Assembly (NCBI RefSeq): GCF_001555965.1
Contig: NZ_LSHX01000032.1
Coordinates: forward strand, 1-64,000
Direction: 5' to 3'
DNA: 64,000 bases
From: Sphingomonas sp. CCH21-G11
Lineage (GTDB): Bacteria > Pseudomonadota > Alphaproteobacteria > Sphingomonadales > Sphingomonadaceae
Both the position numbers and the translations under genes were made by a program. Below the pieces are notes generated by a model. It was given only the letters and a program-made list of their open reading frames with translations, searched no databases and had not been told where the DNA came from. Below are positions 1 through 7,024 of this stretch, in pieces. Position 1 is the stretch's first letter, and each line of letters begins with the position of its first letter.

Positions 1-100
1 ATACCCGCCCCTTCGACTGCCTGCCGGGGGAGGGGCTCAGGACAGGCTTCGCCAAGCTCAGTTGCCACTCAGGATGAGCGGACACCGATAACATGTTTGC

Positions 101-186
101 CGTCGCCCCGGGGCTTGACCCGGGGCCTCGCTGCCTGTTCCGGCGCGAGAACCAGCGGGACCCCGGGTCAAGCCCGGGGTGACGCG
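101..186. repeat. REP/REPIN-like inverted repeat pair
   Basis: Two GC-rich arms face each other: a CGTCGCCCCGGGG-type arm at the left and its complement ending in GGGGTGACG at the right. The centre, with the core GCTGCCTGTTCCGGCGCGA, reappears in opposite orientation in the element at 10612-10692. The same arms recur at several other intergenic places in this window, always outside genes. This fits a REPIN spread by a REP-associated transposase encoded elsewhere. Confidence 0.75.
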
Positions 187-230
187 ATGGGGGCGTGCGC
201 CAATGATGGCGCTGTGACTGCTGCGCCGTG

Positions 231-256
231 GACCCCGGCACGAGGCCGGGGTGACG
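231..256. repeat. Single REP arm
   Basis: One arm of the repeat family at 101-186: a short palindrome, GACCCCGG followed by CCGGGGTGACG with a few variable bases between. It lies just left of an AT-rich islet. Confidence 0.6.
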
Positions 257-272
257 GTTTGCGCTGATTTCC

Positions 273-286
273 GTGGGGTTCGTCGA
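273..286 (+). repeat. 14-bp direct repeat, left copy
   Basis: GTGGGGTTCGTCGA is repeated exactly and in the same orientation at 944-957. The two copies bracket the AT-rich stretch that holds the small secreted protein gene at 388-675. They could be a target-site duplication, attachment repeats, or shared ends of flanking repeat elements. Confidence 0.6.
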
Positions 287-387
287 GTTTCGATGCAGGG
301 CGCAAAAAACAAGATTGTTTTATCCGGATGCGCCTTGACGTGAACATTAAGGAACGAGAATGATCTTGCATCAAAAAGGAGGTGGAT

Positions 388-675
388 ATGAGGCTCACAT
401 CGCTAATTTTATCTGGTTTGGCTTTAAGCGCTCCCATCCCTGCTTTTGCTCAAGATGCGGGAGCAAATGCAGCTGCCTATGCCGAGTCGGTTTGTAACGA
501 CGGAGGCTATTTTCTCTTGGGATACATTTCGTACGAATATTGCTTCGGAGGCGAGTTCGCGAAGTATATCGAGTGGTATCCACAAGATAATGGCGGAAGC
601 GAGCCGTCACCCGACTATGATCCTGGCGTTCCTGTAGTTCGTTGTACAGGTCGTATTGACTGCAAGGGGAGTTAA
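388..675 (+). CDS. Small Cys-rich secreted protein, unknown function
   Basis: This 95-residue protein is not recognised. It starts with a clear Sec signal peptide (charged MR, a hydrophobic stretch rich in Leu/Ala, then a likely cut after AFA-Q near residue 22). The mature part is acidic, rich in Tyr and Gly, and has four Cys (in the SVCND, YCFGG, RCTG and DCKG contexts), enough for two disulfides in the periplasm. ATG 388 is preferred over GTG 382 because AAGGAGG sits five bases upstream of it. A weak promoter (TTGACG at 335, GAATGA at 358, 17 apart) is possible. Base composition is clearly AT-richer than the neighbours, which suggests transfer. The gene stands alone between repeats. Confidence 0.7.
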   Translation: MRLTSLILSGLALSAPIPAFAQDAGANAAAYAESVCNDGGYFLLGYISYEYCFGGEFAKYIEWYPQDNGGSEPSPDYDPGVPVVRCTGRIDCKGS

Positions 676-943
676 GTACTGCCCTTGCGTTTTGATAGAT
701 ACGATCTATCGCTGTCGACTGCATGCCTGATATAACGGTGCCCGGGCCGATATAGGCTAAACTAAGAAGTCTGCCCTTTTATGTTATACGCGAACTCTGC
801 AAGCTTACGGGCTGCTTGAGCGTTGGTTGGAAGGCATTTTGTCTTCAAATTTGCTGGGTTTGCCTGGTATTCTGGCTTTTCGAGCAAGGCTGCCGGGCCG
901 CAGAGGGCGCTTGATCGGTTCAGAATCGTCGGATGTATGTCCT

Positions 944-957
944 GTGGGGTTCGTCGA
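944..957 (+). repeat. 14-bp direct repeat, right copy
   Basis: Exact second copy of the repeat at 273-286. The shift from AT-rich to normal high-GC sequence occurs right here. Confidence 0.6.
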
Positions 958-976
958 TCCGGACAGGCCCCACCCC

Positions 977-1002
977 AGCCCCTCCCCTGAACGGGAGGGG
1001 CT
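977..1002. terminator. Ten-base-pair GC hairpin, probable terminator/repeat
   Basis: AGCCCCTCCC and GGGAGGGGCT form a perfect 10-bp stem around a six-base loop, 15 bp beyond the stop of the deoxyhypusine-synthase-like gene. There is no T-tract. Near-identical hairpins lie at 12918-12938, 54008-54037 and 61192-61213, so it is also a dispersed repeat. Confidence 0.55.
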
Positions 1003-1016
1003 TGAGCGTCGCGTGG

Positions 1017-2078
1017 TCAGGCGAACAGTTTGGCCCAGCCGCGCTTGGGGCGGTTCTTCCACGCGCCGCGGTGCCAGGCGTCGCTGGCGAGGAGCGGCAT
1101 GACGCTGCCGGCTTCGGCAAACACCATCTGCTCGTGCACGGTCTGGACCTTGCCCCAGCTCGCCGCTTCCTGAAGCGTCGAGGACGAGCACGCGCCGTCG
1201 CGGACGTCGGCGACCGTGATCTGCACGGCGTATTTGTGCATCTCGACATCGTCGTGACCCAGGATCTCGGCGCAGACGACGGTGTCCTGGATGAAGTTCT
1301 TGGGCACGCCGCCGCCGATCATCAGCAGGCCCGATGCGCCGGCCGCGATCTTGATGTCGGTCAGCTCGCGGAAGTCGGCGATCGCGTCGAGCATCATGTA
1401 GGGCTTGCCTTCCTTCATCCGCTCGACCTGGTGCTTGACCAGGCCGAAGCCGGCGGAGGAGTCGACGAACGCCGGGCAGAAGATCGGCACGTCATGCTCA
1501 TAAGCGAGCTTGACCAGGCTGTTGTCCTTCTTGCCGTGCTCGACCAGGTACTTGCCCATCGCGGCGATGAACTCGCGGCTGGAATAGCCGCGCGGCTCCA
1601 GGCTGTCGGCGATGCGACCGATGGTGTGATCGCAGTCCTGGAGCTGCTCTTCGTCGATATAGGTGTCGTAGATGCGGTCGATGTAGAGCGAGCGCAGCGT
1701 GTTGTCGTCGGGGATCTCGCGCGCCTGATAATGCTTGTGGCCGAGCCCTTCGAAGAAATCCATGTCGACGATGCTGGCCCCGGTCGCGACCACCGCGTCG
1801 ACCATGTTGGAGCGCACCAGTTCGGCATAGAGGTCCATGCAGCCGCCCGCACTGGTCGAGCCGGCGATGACCAGGAAGATGGTGCAGTCGGGATCCTCGA
1901 GCATCATGTTGTAGATGCCGGTCGCGCGCGCCAAGTCGCGGCTGGTGAAGCTCATCTTGCCCATCGATTCGATGATCGGGCGCGCGTCGAAGCTGCGGAT
2001 GTCGACATGCTCGACCTGATGCGAAAGCAGTTCGGCCTTGCGCTGGTCGTTGACGGGGGCGGTGAGGGTGTCGGTCAT
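1017..2078 (-). CDS. Deoxyhypusine synthase homologue, probable homospermidine synthase
   Basis: A protein of about 353 residues matching the NAD-dependent deoxyhypusine synthase fold along its length. The ASWGK motif near the C terminus carries the lysine that forms the enzyme-substrate imine in the family (about residue 310). The usual SGSDSGARPDE-type segment before it is replaced by ACSSSTLQEA, so substrate choice probably differs from true deoxyhypusine synthase. Bacteria lack eIF5A, and a cyanobacterial homologue is known to make homospermidine from putrescine. The upstream co-directional gene encodes ornithine decarboxylase, which would supply putrescine. ATG 2078 is chosen because AGGGA lies six bases upstream; ATG 2084 has no spacing. 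The activity is inferred. Confidence 0.85.
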   Translation of the reverse strand: MTDTLTAPVNDQRKAELLSHQVEHVDIRSFDARPIIESMGKMSFTSRDLARATGIYNMMLEDPDCTIFLVIAGSTSAGGCMDLYAELVRSNMVDAVVATGASIVDMDFFEGLGHKHYQAREIPDDNTLRSLYIDRIYDTYIDEEQLQDCDHTIGRIADSLEPRGYSSREFIAAMGKYLVEHGKKDNSLVKLAYEHDVPIFCPAFVDSSAGFGLVKHQVERMKEGKPYMMLDAIADFRELTDIKIAAGASGLLMIGGGVPKNFIQDTVVCAEILGHDDVEMHKYAVQITVADVRDGACSSSTLQEAASWGKVQTVHEQMVFAEAGSVMPLLASDAWHRGAWKNRPKRGWAKLFA

Positions 2079-2098
2079 GGTCATTCCCTATCAAACAG

Positions 2099-2213
2099 CG
2101 TCGCCCCGGCGCAGGCCGGGGCTGCTAAGTTCGTGGCACAGCGATCGCCAACGGTCCCGGATCGGCTGGCAATCCAGGAATGGCTAACGGCCCCGGCCTT
2201 CGCCGGGGCGACG
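2099..2213. repeat. REPIN filling the ODC/DHS-like intergenic gap
   Basis: Inverted arms (CGTCGCCCCGG...GGCCGGGG at 2099-2121 and its complement at 2190-2213) occupy nearly all of the 149 bp between the two polyamine genes. The transcript of the pair would carry this hairpin between the coding regions, which could affect 3' processing or the relative expression of the two genes. Confidence 0.7.
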
Positions 2214-2227
2214 TTGATGGATCCGCG

Positions 2228-3469
2228 TTACAGGCTGAAGACGTTCGACGCCACCATCGGCGCGGCTTCATCCTCGACGTAAAGGCTGGTCATCGGCTCG
2301 TCGTCGACGACCACCGTGTCGCCGGCACCGAAGCCGTTGAACGCGGTGCGCATCGCCGCGCCATACGCGCCGAGCATGCCGACCTCCAGATAGTCGCCGG
2401 CGCGCACGTCGGCGGGCAGCATGAACGGACCCGTCATGTGATCGAGATCGTCACAGGTGGGCCCGTAGAAGCTGAACGCCATGTCGCGCGCATTCGAATC
2501 CGGCTCGCGCAGCAGACGAACGGGGAAGCGCCAGCCGAGATGCGCCGCATCGAACAACGCGCCATAGGCGCCGTCGTTGATGTAGAGCTCGTCCCCGCGG
2601 CGCTGTTCGACGCGCACGACGATCGAGCTGTATTCGGCGCACAGCGCACGGCCCGGTTCCGCCCACAATTCCGCCGAGTAGCTGATCGGCAGGCTTTCAA
2701 AGGCGCGGTGGATGGTCGCGAAATAGCGGTCGAGCGGCGGCGGCTCCATGCCCGGATAGCTCGACGGGAAGCCCCCGCCGACATCGACCACGTCGACGGT
2801 GACGCCGGCATCGACGATCGCGATGCGCACACGCTCCATCGCGTTGGCATAGGCCTCCGGGCTCATCGCCTGGCTGCCGACATGGAAGCAGATGCCGAGC
2901 GCGTCCGCCGCCTGGCGCGCGGCCATCAGCAGCACGCGGGTGTCGCCCTGGCCGACGCCGAACTTCGACGCGAGGCTGAGCTTCGAATGGTCGGACGACA
3001 CGCGCAGCCGGACGCACAGCGTGAGGTCGGTCGCGACGTGGCCGGCTTCATCGGTGGTCGCGCGGACGATCTTGTCCAGCTCCTCGATCGAATCGAGCGA
3101 GAAGACGCGCACGCCATGCGTGAAATAGGCTTCGCGAATCGCCTCGGGCGCCTTGACCGGGTGCATGAAGCACAGGGTCGCCTCGGGCGCGACGCCCGCG
3201 ACCAGACGCACCTCACCGATCGACGCGACGTCGAAATGGGTGATGCCGGCATCGAACAGGATGCGGATCAGGTCGGGCGACGGGTTCGCCTTCACCGCAT
3301 ACATCGATCGGCCCGGAAACTTCTCGACGAAGTAACGGGCCGCACGACGGGCGGCGTGCGGGCGAACAAGCGTGACCGGCTGAACCGGTGCACGATTTGC
3401 GATGTCGATGCCGCGAACGGCAATCGAATGGGGAATCGCTAACCCCAGCGCGCTATGGTGCTTGGCCAA
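2228..3469 (-). CDS. Ornithine decarboxylase, PLP fold type III (group IV)
   Basis: Decarboxylates ornithine to putrescine in the cytoplasm. Taking TTG 3469 as start gives 413 residues. The PLP lysine lies in the YAVKANP motif (Lys60). HVGSQ (196-200), the phosphate-binding GGGFP (231-235), EPGR (271-274) and the catalytic GPTCDDLD loop (Cys339) are all present, as in eukaryotic-type ornithine and lysine/ornithine decarboxylases; use of lysine as well cannot be excluded. TTG 3469 has GGAGG nine bases upstream. The alternative ATG 3499 has no ribosome binding site and lies inside a hairpin of the leader. The gene is followed by the deoxyhypusine-synthase homologue. A structured leader that can hide the GGAGG suggests translational control. 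Confidence 0.9.
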   Translation of the reverse strand: MAKHHSALGLAIPHSIAVRGIDIANRAPVQPVTLVRPHAARRAARYFVEKFPGRSMYAVKANPSPDLIRILFDAGITHFDVASIGEVRLVAGVAPEATLCFMHPVKAPEAIREAYFTHGVRVFSLDSIEELDKIVRATTDEAGHVATDLTLCVRLRVSSDHSKLSLASKFGVGQGDTRVLLMAARQAADALGICFHVGSQAMSPEAYANAMERVRIAIVDAGVTVDVVDVGGGFPSSYPGMEPPPLDRYFATIHRAFESLPISYSAELWAEPGRALCAEYSSIVVRVEQRRGDELYINDGAYGALFDAAHLGWRFPVRLLREPDSNARDMAFSFYGPTCDDLDHMTGPFMLPADVRAGDYLEVGMLGAYGAAMRTAFNGFGAGDTVVVDDEPMTSLYVEDEAAPMVASNVFSL

Positions 3470-3474
3470 TTCAA

Positions 3475-3535
3475 GGGACCTCCAATTGCCTTTCGGCATA
3501 CGGTGACAAAAAGCTGCCTTGCGGTTGGAAGTCCC
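3475..3535 (-). promoter_or_regulatory. Structured leader sequestering the ODC ribosome binding site (speF-like)
   Basis: On the minus strand GGGACTTCC (3535-3527) can pair over nine positions, one of them G-U, with GGAGGTCCC (3483-3475), which contains the Shine-Dalgarno sequence of the decarboxylase. Between the arms is a TGCC-GAAA-GGCA hairpin with a GNRA tetraloop, and a shorter CC-GCAA-GG one. Alphaproteobacterial ornithine decarboxylase genes are known to carry a conserved leader named speF. The position and architecture fit, but identity is from memory and untested. Confidence 0.55.
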
Positions 3536-3553
3536 ATGGGGCAGCGGAAGCGC

Positions 3554-3582
3554 CACATAGGGTTGACCCGGGGGTGTGTAAA
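3554..3582 (-). promoter_or_regulatory. Putative sigma-70 promoter for the ODC operon
   Basis: On the minus strand TTTACA (3582-3577) and TATGTG (3559-3554) are 17 bp apart. Transcription would start near 3547 and yield a leader of about 80 nt before TTG 3469. Confidence 0.45.
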
Positions 3583-3620
3583 GCGTTTTTGGACCCCGGA
3601 ACGCCAGCCGAGGATCATTT

Positions 3621-4613
3621 GTGACGACTTTGCGACAGCCCACCCGCGCAGGGGTCCGCGACGCGGCGGCCAAGCTGGCGGCGGTGGTCCCGCCGACCCC
3701 GATCTTCGTCCATGAAATCAAGGGCGTGGCCGTCACGTTCAAGGCCGAATCGCTGCAGCCGATGGGGGCGTTCAAGCTGCGCGGCGCATGGCACCGGCTG
3801 ACCGCGATCGAACCCGCGCAGCGCGCCCGCGGGGTCGTCGCCTTCTCCTCGGGCAATCATGCCCAGGGCGTCGCCTGGGCCGCGCGCCGGCTGGGCATGC
3901 CGGCTGTGATCGTGATGCCCGCCGATGCGCCGCGCGTGAAGCGCGAGTCGACGCTGGCGATGGGGGCCGAAGTGGTCGATTACGATCGCGCGACCGAAAG
4001 CCGCGAGAAGATCGCCGCGCACCTGGCCCATTCGCGCGGTGCGGTGCTGGTGCCGAGCTTCGACGATCCGTGGGTGATCGAGGGACAGGGCAGCGCGGGG
4101 ATCGAGGCGGCGGAACAGATGCGCGCGATGGGCCTGGGCCTGCCCGCGCATGTCGTCACGCCATGCGGCGGCGGCGGGCTGGCGGCCGGGCTGGCGCTCG
4201 CGCTGCCCGACGCGCGGGTGACCGTGGTCGAGCCCGAAGGATGGGACGACATGCGCCGTTCGCTCGACGCGGGCTGGATCGAGCCGGTCGGGGCGGATGC
4301 CCCGCCGACCGCGTGCGATTCGCTCCAGACCAAGGAAGTCAGCCCGCTGACGTTCGAGGTGCTGGCCCGGCGCGGCGCGACCGGCGTCGCCGTCAGCGAA
4401 ATGCAGGTCCGCGAAGCGCAACGTTGGGCAGCGCGCCACCTGCGGCTGGTGGTCGAGCCGGGTGGCGCGGTCGCGCTCGCCGCGCTGCTCGGCGGACAGG
4501 TCCCGGTCGAGCCGGGGATGCTGGTGATCCTGTCGGGCGGCAACGTCGATCCCGATGCCTATGCCGGGGTGCTGGCGGGCGAAATCATGCAGCGCGCGCA
4601 CGAGACGATTTGA
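3621..4613 (+). CDS. Threonine/serine dehydratase-like PLP enzyme
   Basis: A 330-residue fold type II PLP enzyme of the threonine ammonia-lyase/serine racemase group, predicted to deaminate threonine or serine to a 2-oxo acid. The PLP lysine is Lys52 in AFKLRG, SSGNHAQG (76-83) binds substrate, and CGGGGLAAG (182-190) binds the phosphate. There is no C-terminal ACT-like regulatory domain, so it is the short, catabolic-type form rather than the isoleucine-regulated long form. GTG 3621 follows GAGG at seven bases. It is divergent from the decarboxylase. Substrate cannot be decided from sequence alone. Confidence 0.85.
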   Translation: MTTLRQPTRAGVRDAAAKLAAVVPPTPIFVHEIKGVAVTFKAESLQPMGAFKLRGAWHRLTAIEPAQRARGVVAFSSGNHAQGVAWAARRLGMPAVIVMPADAPRVKRESTLAMGAEVVDYDRATESREKIAAHLAHSRGAVLVPSFDDPWVIEGQGSAGIEAAEQMRAMGLGLPAHVVTPCGGGGLAAGLALALPDARVTVVEPEGWDDMRRSLDAGWIEPVGADAPPTACDSLQTKEVSPLTFEVLARRGATGVAVSEMQVREAQRWAARHLRLVVEPGGAVALAALLGGQVPVEPGMLVILSGGNVDPDAYAGVLAGEIMQRAHETI

Positions 4614-4675
4614 CGGTCGTCAAAGCGGTACGGCCGCGCCGACGCTAGGCCGCTTCCAACAAGAGGAGGCGTCCC

Positions 4676-5113
4676 ATGACCCAGCACCATCCCAAAGCCG
4701 TCTTTGCCCAGGCCGACCTGATCGTCGCGCCGCCCCAGCCGCAGGTGCCGCCGGTCCCCGATCGGGCACAGCGCAGCTTTGACCTGCACCCGGCGATCTT
4801 TGCCGGCATCTTCGGATGCTTTGCGGCCTATCTCGGCATCATGGGCGCGACCTTCATGGGGCCGGAGCTGGTGATCCCGTTCGCCATTTTCGGCGTGTTC
4901 CTGGTGATGTTCTTCGCGCTGCCGATCTGCTGGGCGCGCGTCACCGGCGACAAACCGGGCACGCCGCAGGGCTGGCACGATTTCATGCGCGAAGGCGTGA
5001 TGACCGGCAGCGGCCACGCGACCGCCGGCGCGGCGCTGGCGCAGATTTTCACCCTGTTGCTGTTGATGGTCGGTTGGGGCGTCGCCGTCGCGGTGATCGT
5101 GGCGACGTTGTAA
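4676..5113 (+). CDS. Small integral membrane protein, unknown function
   Basis: A 145-residue protein with a Pro/Gln-rich N-terminal tail (about 45 residues) followed by hydrophobic segments near residues 43-62, 64-85 and 118-142, suggesting three membrane passes. A charged loop with GDKPGTPQGWHDFMREG lies between the second and third. A strong AGAGGAGG box precedes ATG 4676. No family is recognised. It stands alone, 62 bp after the dehydratase, and converges with the FNR-like gene. Confidence 0.75.
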   Translation: MTQHHPKAVFAQADLIVAPPQPQVPPVPDRAQRSFDLHPAIFAGIFGCFAAYLGIMGATFMGPELVIPFAIFGVFLVMFFALPICWARVTGDKPGTPQGWHDFMREGVMTGSGHATAGAALAQIFTLLLLMVGWGVAVAVIVATL

Positions 5114-5167
5114 AAACGGGACGGCGTGCAGCAACCCGCGCTGCATGCGACGCCGGGCGGCTGGCCA

Positions 5168-5872
5168 TCAACCCAGGCCAGCCGCCCGGTGCAACATGCC
5201 GACATCGCAAATGACCAGGTGCCGCAAACCGTCACGGCGGACGATGCCTTCGGCTTCGAGCGCGCCGATCTGGCGGCTGATCGTCTCGATCGTGGTGCCG
5301 AGCAGTGCGGCAATGTCGCCACGCCCGAGCGGCAGTTCGAGCCGCAGGCCGTTATCTGCCGGACCGTCGCAATGCTGATCGACGAGCAGGCACAGCAGTC
5401 CCGCCAGCCGTGCGCGCGCATCGTTGCGCCCGATCAGCTCGATCAGCGCGTGCGACTGGGCCAGCTGATCGGTCGTCGCGGCGAGCACGCGCGCCATAAA
5501 CCCGGAATGCGCGTGCATTTCGCGCTCGACATCGCTGCGCGCGAACAGGCAGAGTTCGACATCGGTCAGCGCGATGGCGCTGCTGTCGAGCGTCGGCGCG
5601 AACAGCCGGGCGAGGAAGCCGGCGGGATAGACCAGCCCGAGCATCCGTTCGGTCCCCTGCGCGTCGATGCGCGCGAGCTTGAGCGTGCCGCTGACCAATG
5701 TCGCGCAGGCGATGCTGTCATCCCCGGCCGCGAATATCGTCCGCCCGCGCGCAAAGCGCCGCCGCCGGCCCAGCCGCGCCAGGTCGCGGCGCTCCGCTTC
5801 GCCCATCCCCGCGCAGACCGCGATGTCGCGGACCGGGCATTCGGCGCAGTGCAACGGGTCGTGTTCGGCCAT
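5168..5872 (-). CDS. Crp/Fnr-family regulator with FNR-type iron-sulfur Cys
   Basis: A 234-residue transcription factor with a cNMP-binding-like beta roll (about 25-145) and a C-terminal winged helix. Cys9, Cys12 and Cys20 (C-x2-C-x7-C) plus Cys108 resemble the four ligands of the oxygen-sensing [4Fe-4S] cluster in FNR/FnrN proteins. The recognition helix reads ETISR (196-200), the FNR signature that contacts TTGAT half-sites. It is therefore expected to switch genes at low oxygen. It is monocistronic and convergent with the preceding gene. I saw no TTGAT-N4-ATCAA box near it, so its targets are elsewhere. Confidence 0.9.
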   Translation of the reverse strand: MAEHDPLHCAECPVRDIAVCAGMGEAERRDLARLGRRRRFARGRTIFAAGDDSIACATLVSGTLKLARIDAQGTERMLGLVYPAGFLARLFAPTLDSSAIALTDVELCLFARSDVEREMHAHSGFMARVLAATTDQLAQSHALIELIGRNDARARLAGLLCLLVDQHCDGPADNGLRLELPLGRGDIAALLGTTIETISRQIGALEAEGIVRRDGLRHLVICDVGMLHRAAGLG

Positions 5873-5978
5873 GCGGGGGTGTTAGGACTGGCCGGTCGAT
5901 GCGGCAATGGCTTCGCAAGCGGGGCGGGCTCGGCTAGTCGTGAGCCCGACGCCAAGCAATCGACAGGAACGACGCGCG

Positions 5979-6152
5979 ATGAACGAGTTGCCCGCTGTCG
6001 CATCCGCCGCGCTGGCGGTGATGATGATCGCCGTCTTTGCGCTGACGATCGGTGCGGTGGTGCTGATCCGGCGCGGCGACTGGCGCAAGGGCGGGCTGAT
6101 GCTTGCGGCGGCGGCGGTGATGCTGGGCAATGTGCTGATCTGGACGGTGTGA
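5979..6152 (+). CDS. Small two-helix membrane protein, unknown function
   Basis: A 57-residue peptide that is almost entirely two hydrophobic segments (about 8-30 and 38-56) joined by a basic RRGDWRKGG turn, so both ends probably face the periplasm by the positive-inside rule. CAGGAA lies upstream of ATG 5979. It is divergent from the FNR-like gene and followed by a strong hairpin. No known family is recognised; similar small proteins are often annotated only as hypothetical. Confidence 0.6.
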   Translation: MNELPAVASAALAVMMIAVFALTIGAVVLIRRGDWRKGGLMLAAAAVMLGNVLIWTV

Positions 6153-6230
6153 CGAGGCGGGCACCGGCACGGGCGAAGCCCGTGCCGTCGGTCGGCGCGT
6201 TGCGCCGCCGGCCGTGATCGTCGCCGAGAT

Positions 6231-6254
6231 GCGGATTAGCTTCTGCTAATCCGC
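6231..6254. terminator. Perfect 10-bp hairpin between convergent genes
   Basis: GCGGATTAGC and GCTAATCCGC pair exactly around a TTCT loop. It lies between the ends of the small membrane protein gene and the hydrolase gene, so it may terminate both transcripts. It lacks a T-tract on either strand. Confidence 0.5.
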
Positions 6255-6262
6255 TGCGACGA

Positions 6263-6919
6263 TCAACGAATCGGCGAGTTCGGATCCAGCCGCATGTCGA
6301 GATATTTGTCCACGCTGCCCATCAGCTGATCCATTTCATGTTCAAAGAAATGGTTGGCGCCGGGGATGGTGTCGTGGTGGATGGTGATGTGCTTTTGCGT
6401 GCGCAGCTTGTCGACCAGCTTCTGCGTCGCGCTGGGCGTCACGACTTCGTCGGCGTCGCCCTGGATGATGATGCCCGAGCTGGGGCAGGGCGCGAGGAAG
6501 GTGAAGTCGTACATGTTGGCCGGCGGCGCGATCGAGATGAAGCCGCGGATTTCGGGCCGGCGCATCAGCAGCTGCATGCCGATCCATGCGCCGAAGCTGA
6601 AGCCCGCGACCCAGGTGGTCTGCGCCTCCGGGTGAAAGCTCTGCACCCAGTCGAGCGCGGCGGCGGCGTCCGACAGCTCGCCGATGCCGTTGTCGAACAC
6701 GCCCTGGCTCTTGCCGACGCCGCGGAAGTTGAAGCGCAGCGTGGCGAAACCGCGGCGCTGGAACGTCTTGTAGAGATCCTGGACGATGCGGTTGTTCATC
6801 GTGCCCCCCGACTGGGGATGCGGGTGCAGGATCATCGCGACGGGCGCGCGCGGACGCGGGGCGGGCGCGAAACGGCCCTCGAGACGACCTTCGGGACCGG
6901 GGAAAATGACTTCGGGCAT
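6263..6919 (-). CDS. Alpha/beta hydrolase
   Basis: A 218-residue cytoplasmic alpha/beta hydrolase of the compact type typified by COG2945. The oxyanion motif is in HPHPQSGG (32-39), the nucleophile is Ser108 in GFSFG, the acid is probably Asp157 in GDADEVV, and His190 in PGANHFF completes the triad. The start ATG 6919 is the first consistent with family length; a longer frame upstream is composition-driven. It is divergent from the cysteine desulfurase operon. Its substrate is unknown. Confidence 0.85.
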   Translation of the reverse strand: MPEVIFPGPEGRLEGRFAPAPRPRAPVAMILHPHPQSGGTMNNRIVQDLYKTFQRRGFATLRFNFRGVGKSQGVFDNGIGELSDAAAALDWVQSFHPEAQTTWVAGFSFGAWIGMQLLMRRPEIRGFISIAPPANMYDFTFLAPCPSSGIIIQGDADEVVTPSATQKLVDKLRTQKHITIHHDTIPGANHFFEHEMDQLMGSVDKYLDMRLDPNSPIR

Positions 6920-7024
6920 GGGGCTGGACGCTGACCTGTCTTGCAAGCGGGAACCGCGCTGGCGCGGATGGATTGCACGGCTATATAGACGCCAGGCGCA
7001 GCCGCGCAATCATTGGAGCCGAAG

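Larger units (their letters stand above)
676..1016. other. Intergenic stretch, no gene seen
   Basis: AT-rich at its left and GC-rich at its right. It contains the second 14-bp direct repeat and a strong palindrome just downstream of the deoxyhypusine-synthase-like gene. Open frames across it are composition-driven and lack ribosome binding sites. Confidence 0.6.

Noticed and set aside
58..312. Minus-strand frame of 84 codons
   Set aside because: Entirely made of REP repeat sequence; protein is Arg/Pro/Gly-rich without features.
933..2282. Long plus-strand open frame across the deoxyhypusine-synthase-like gene
   Set aside because: Antisense of a recognisable gene, runs through repeats, and has no ribosome binding site.
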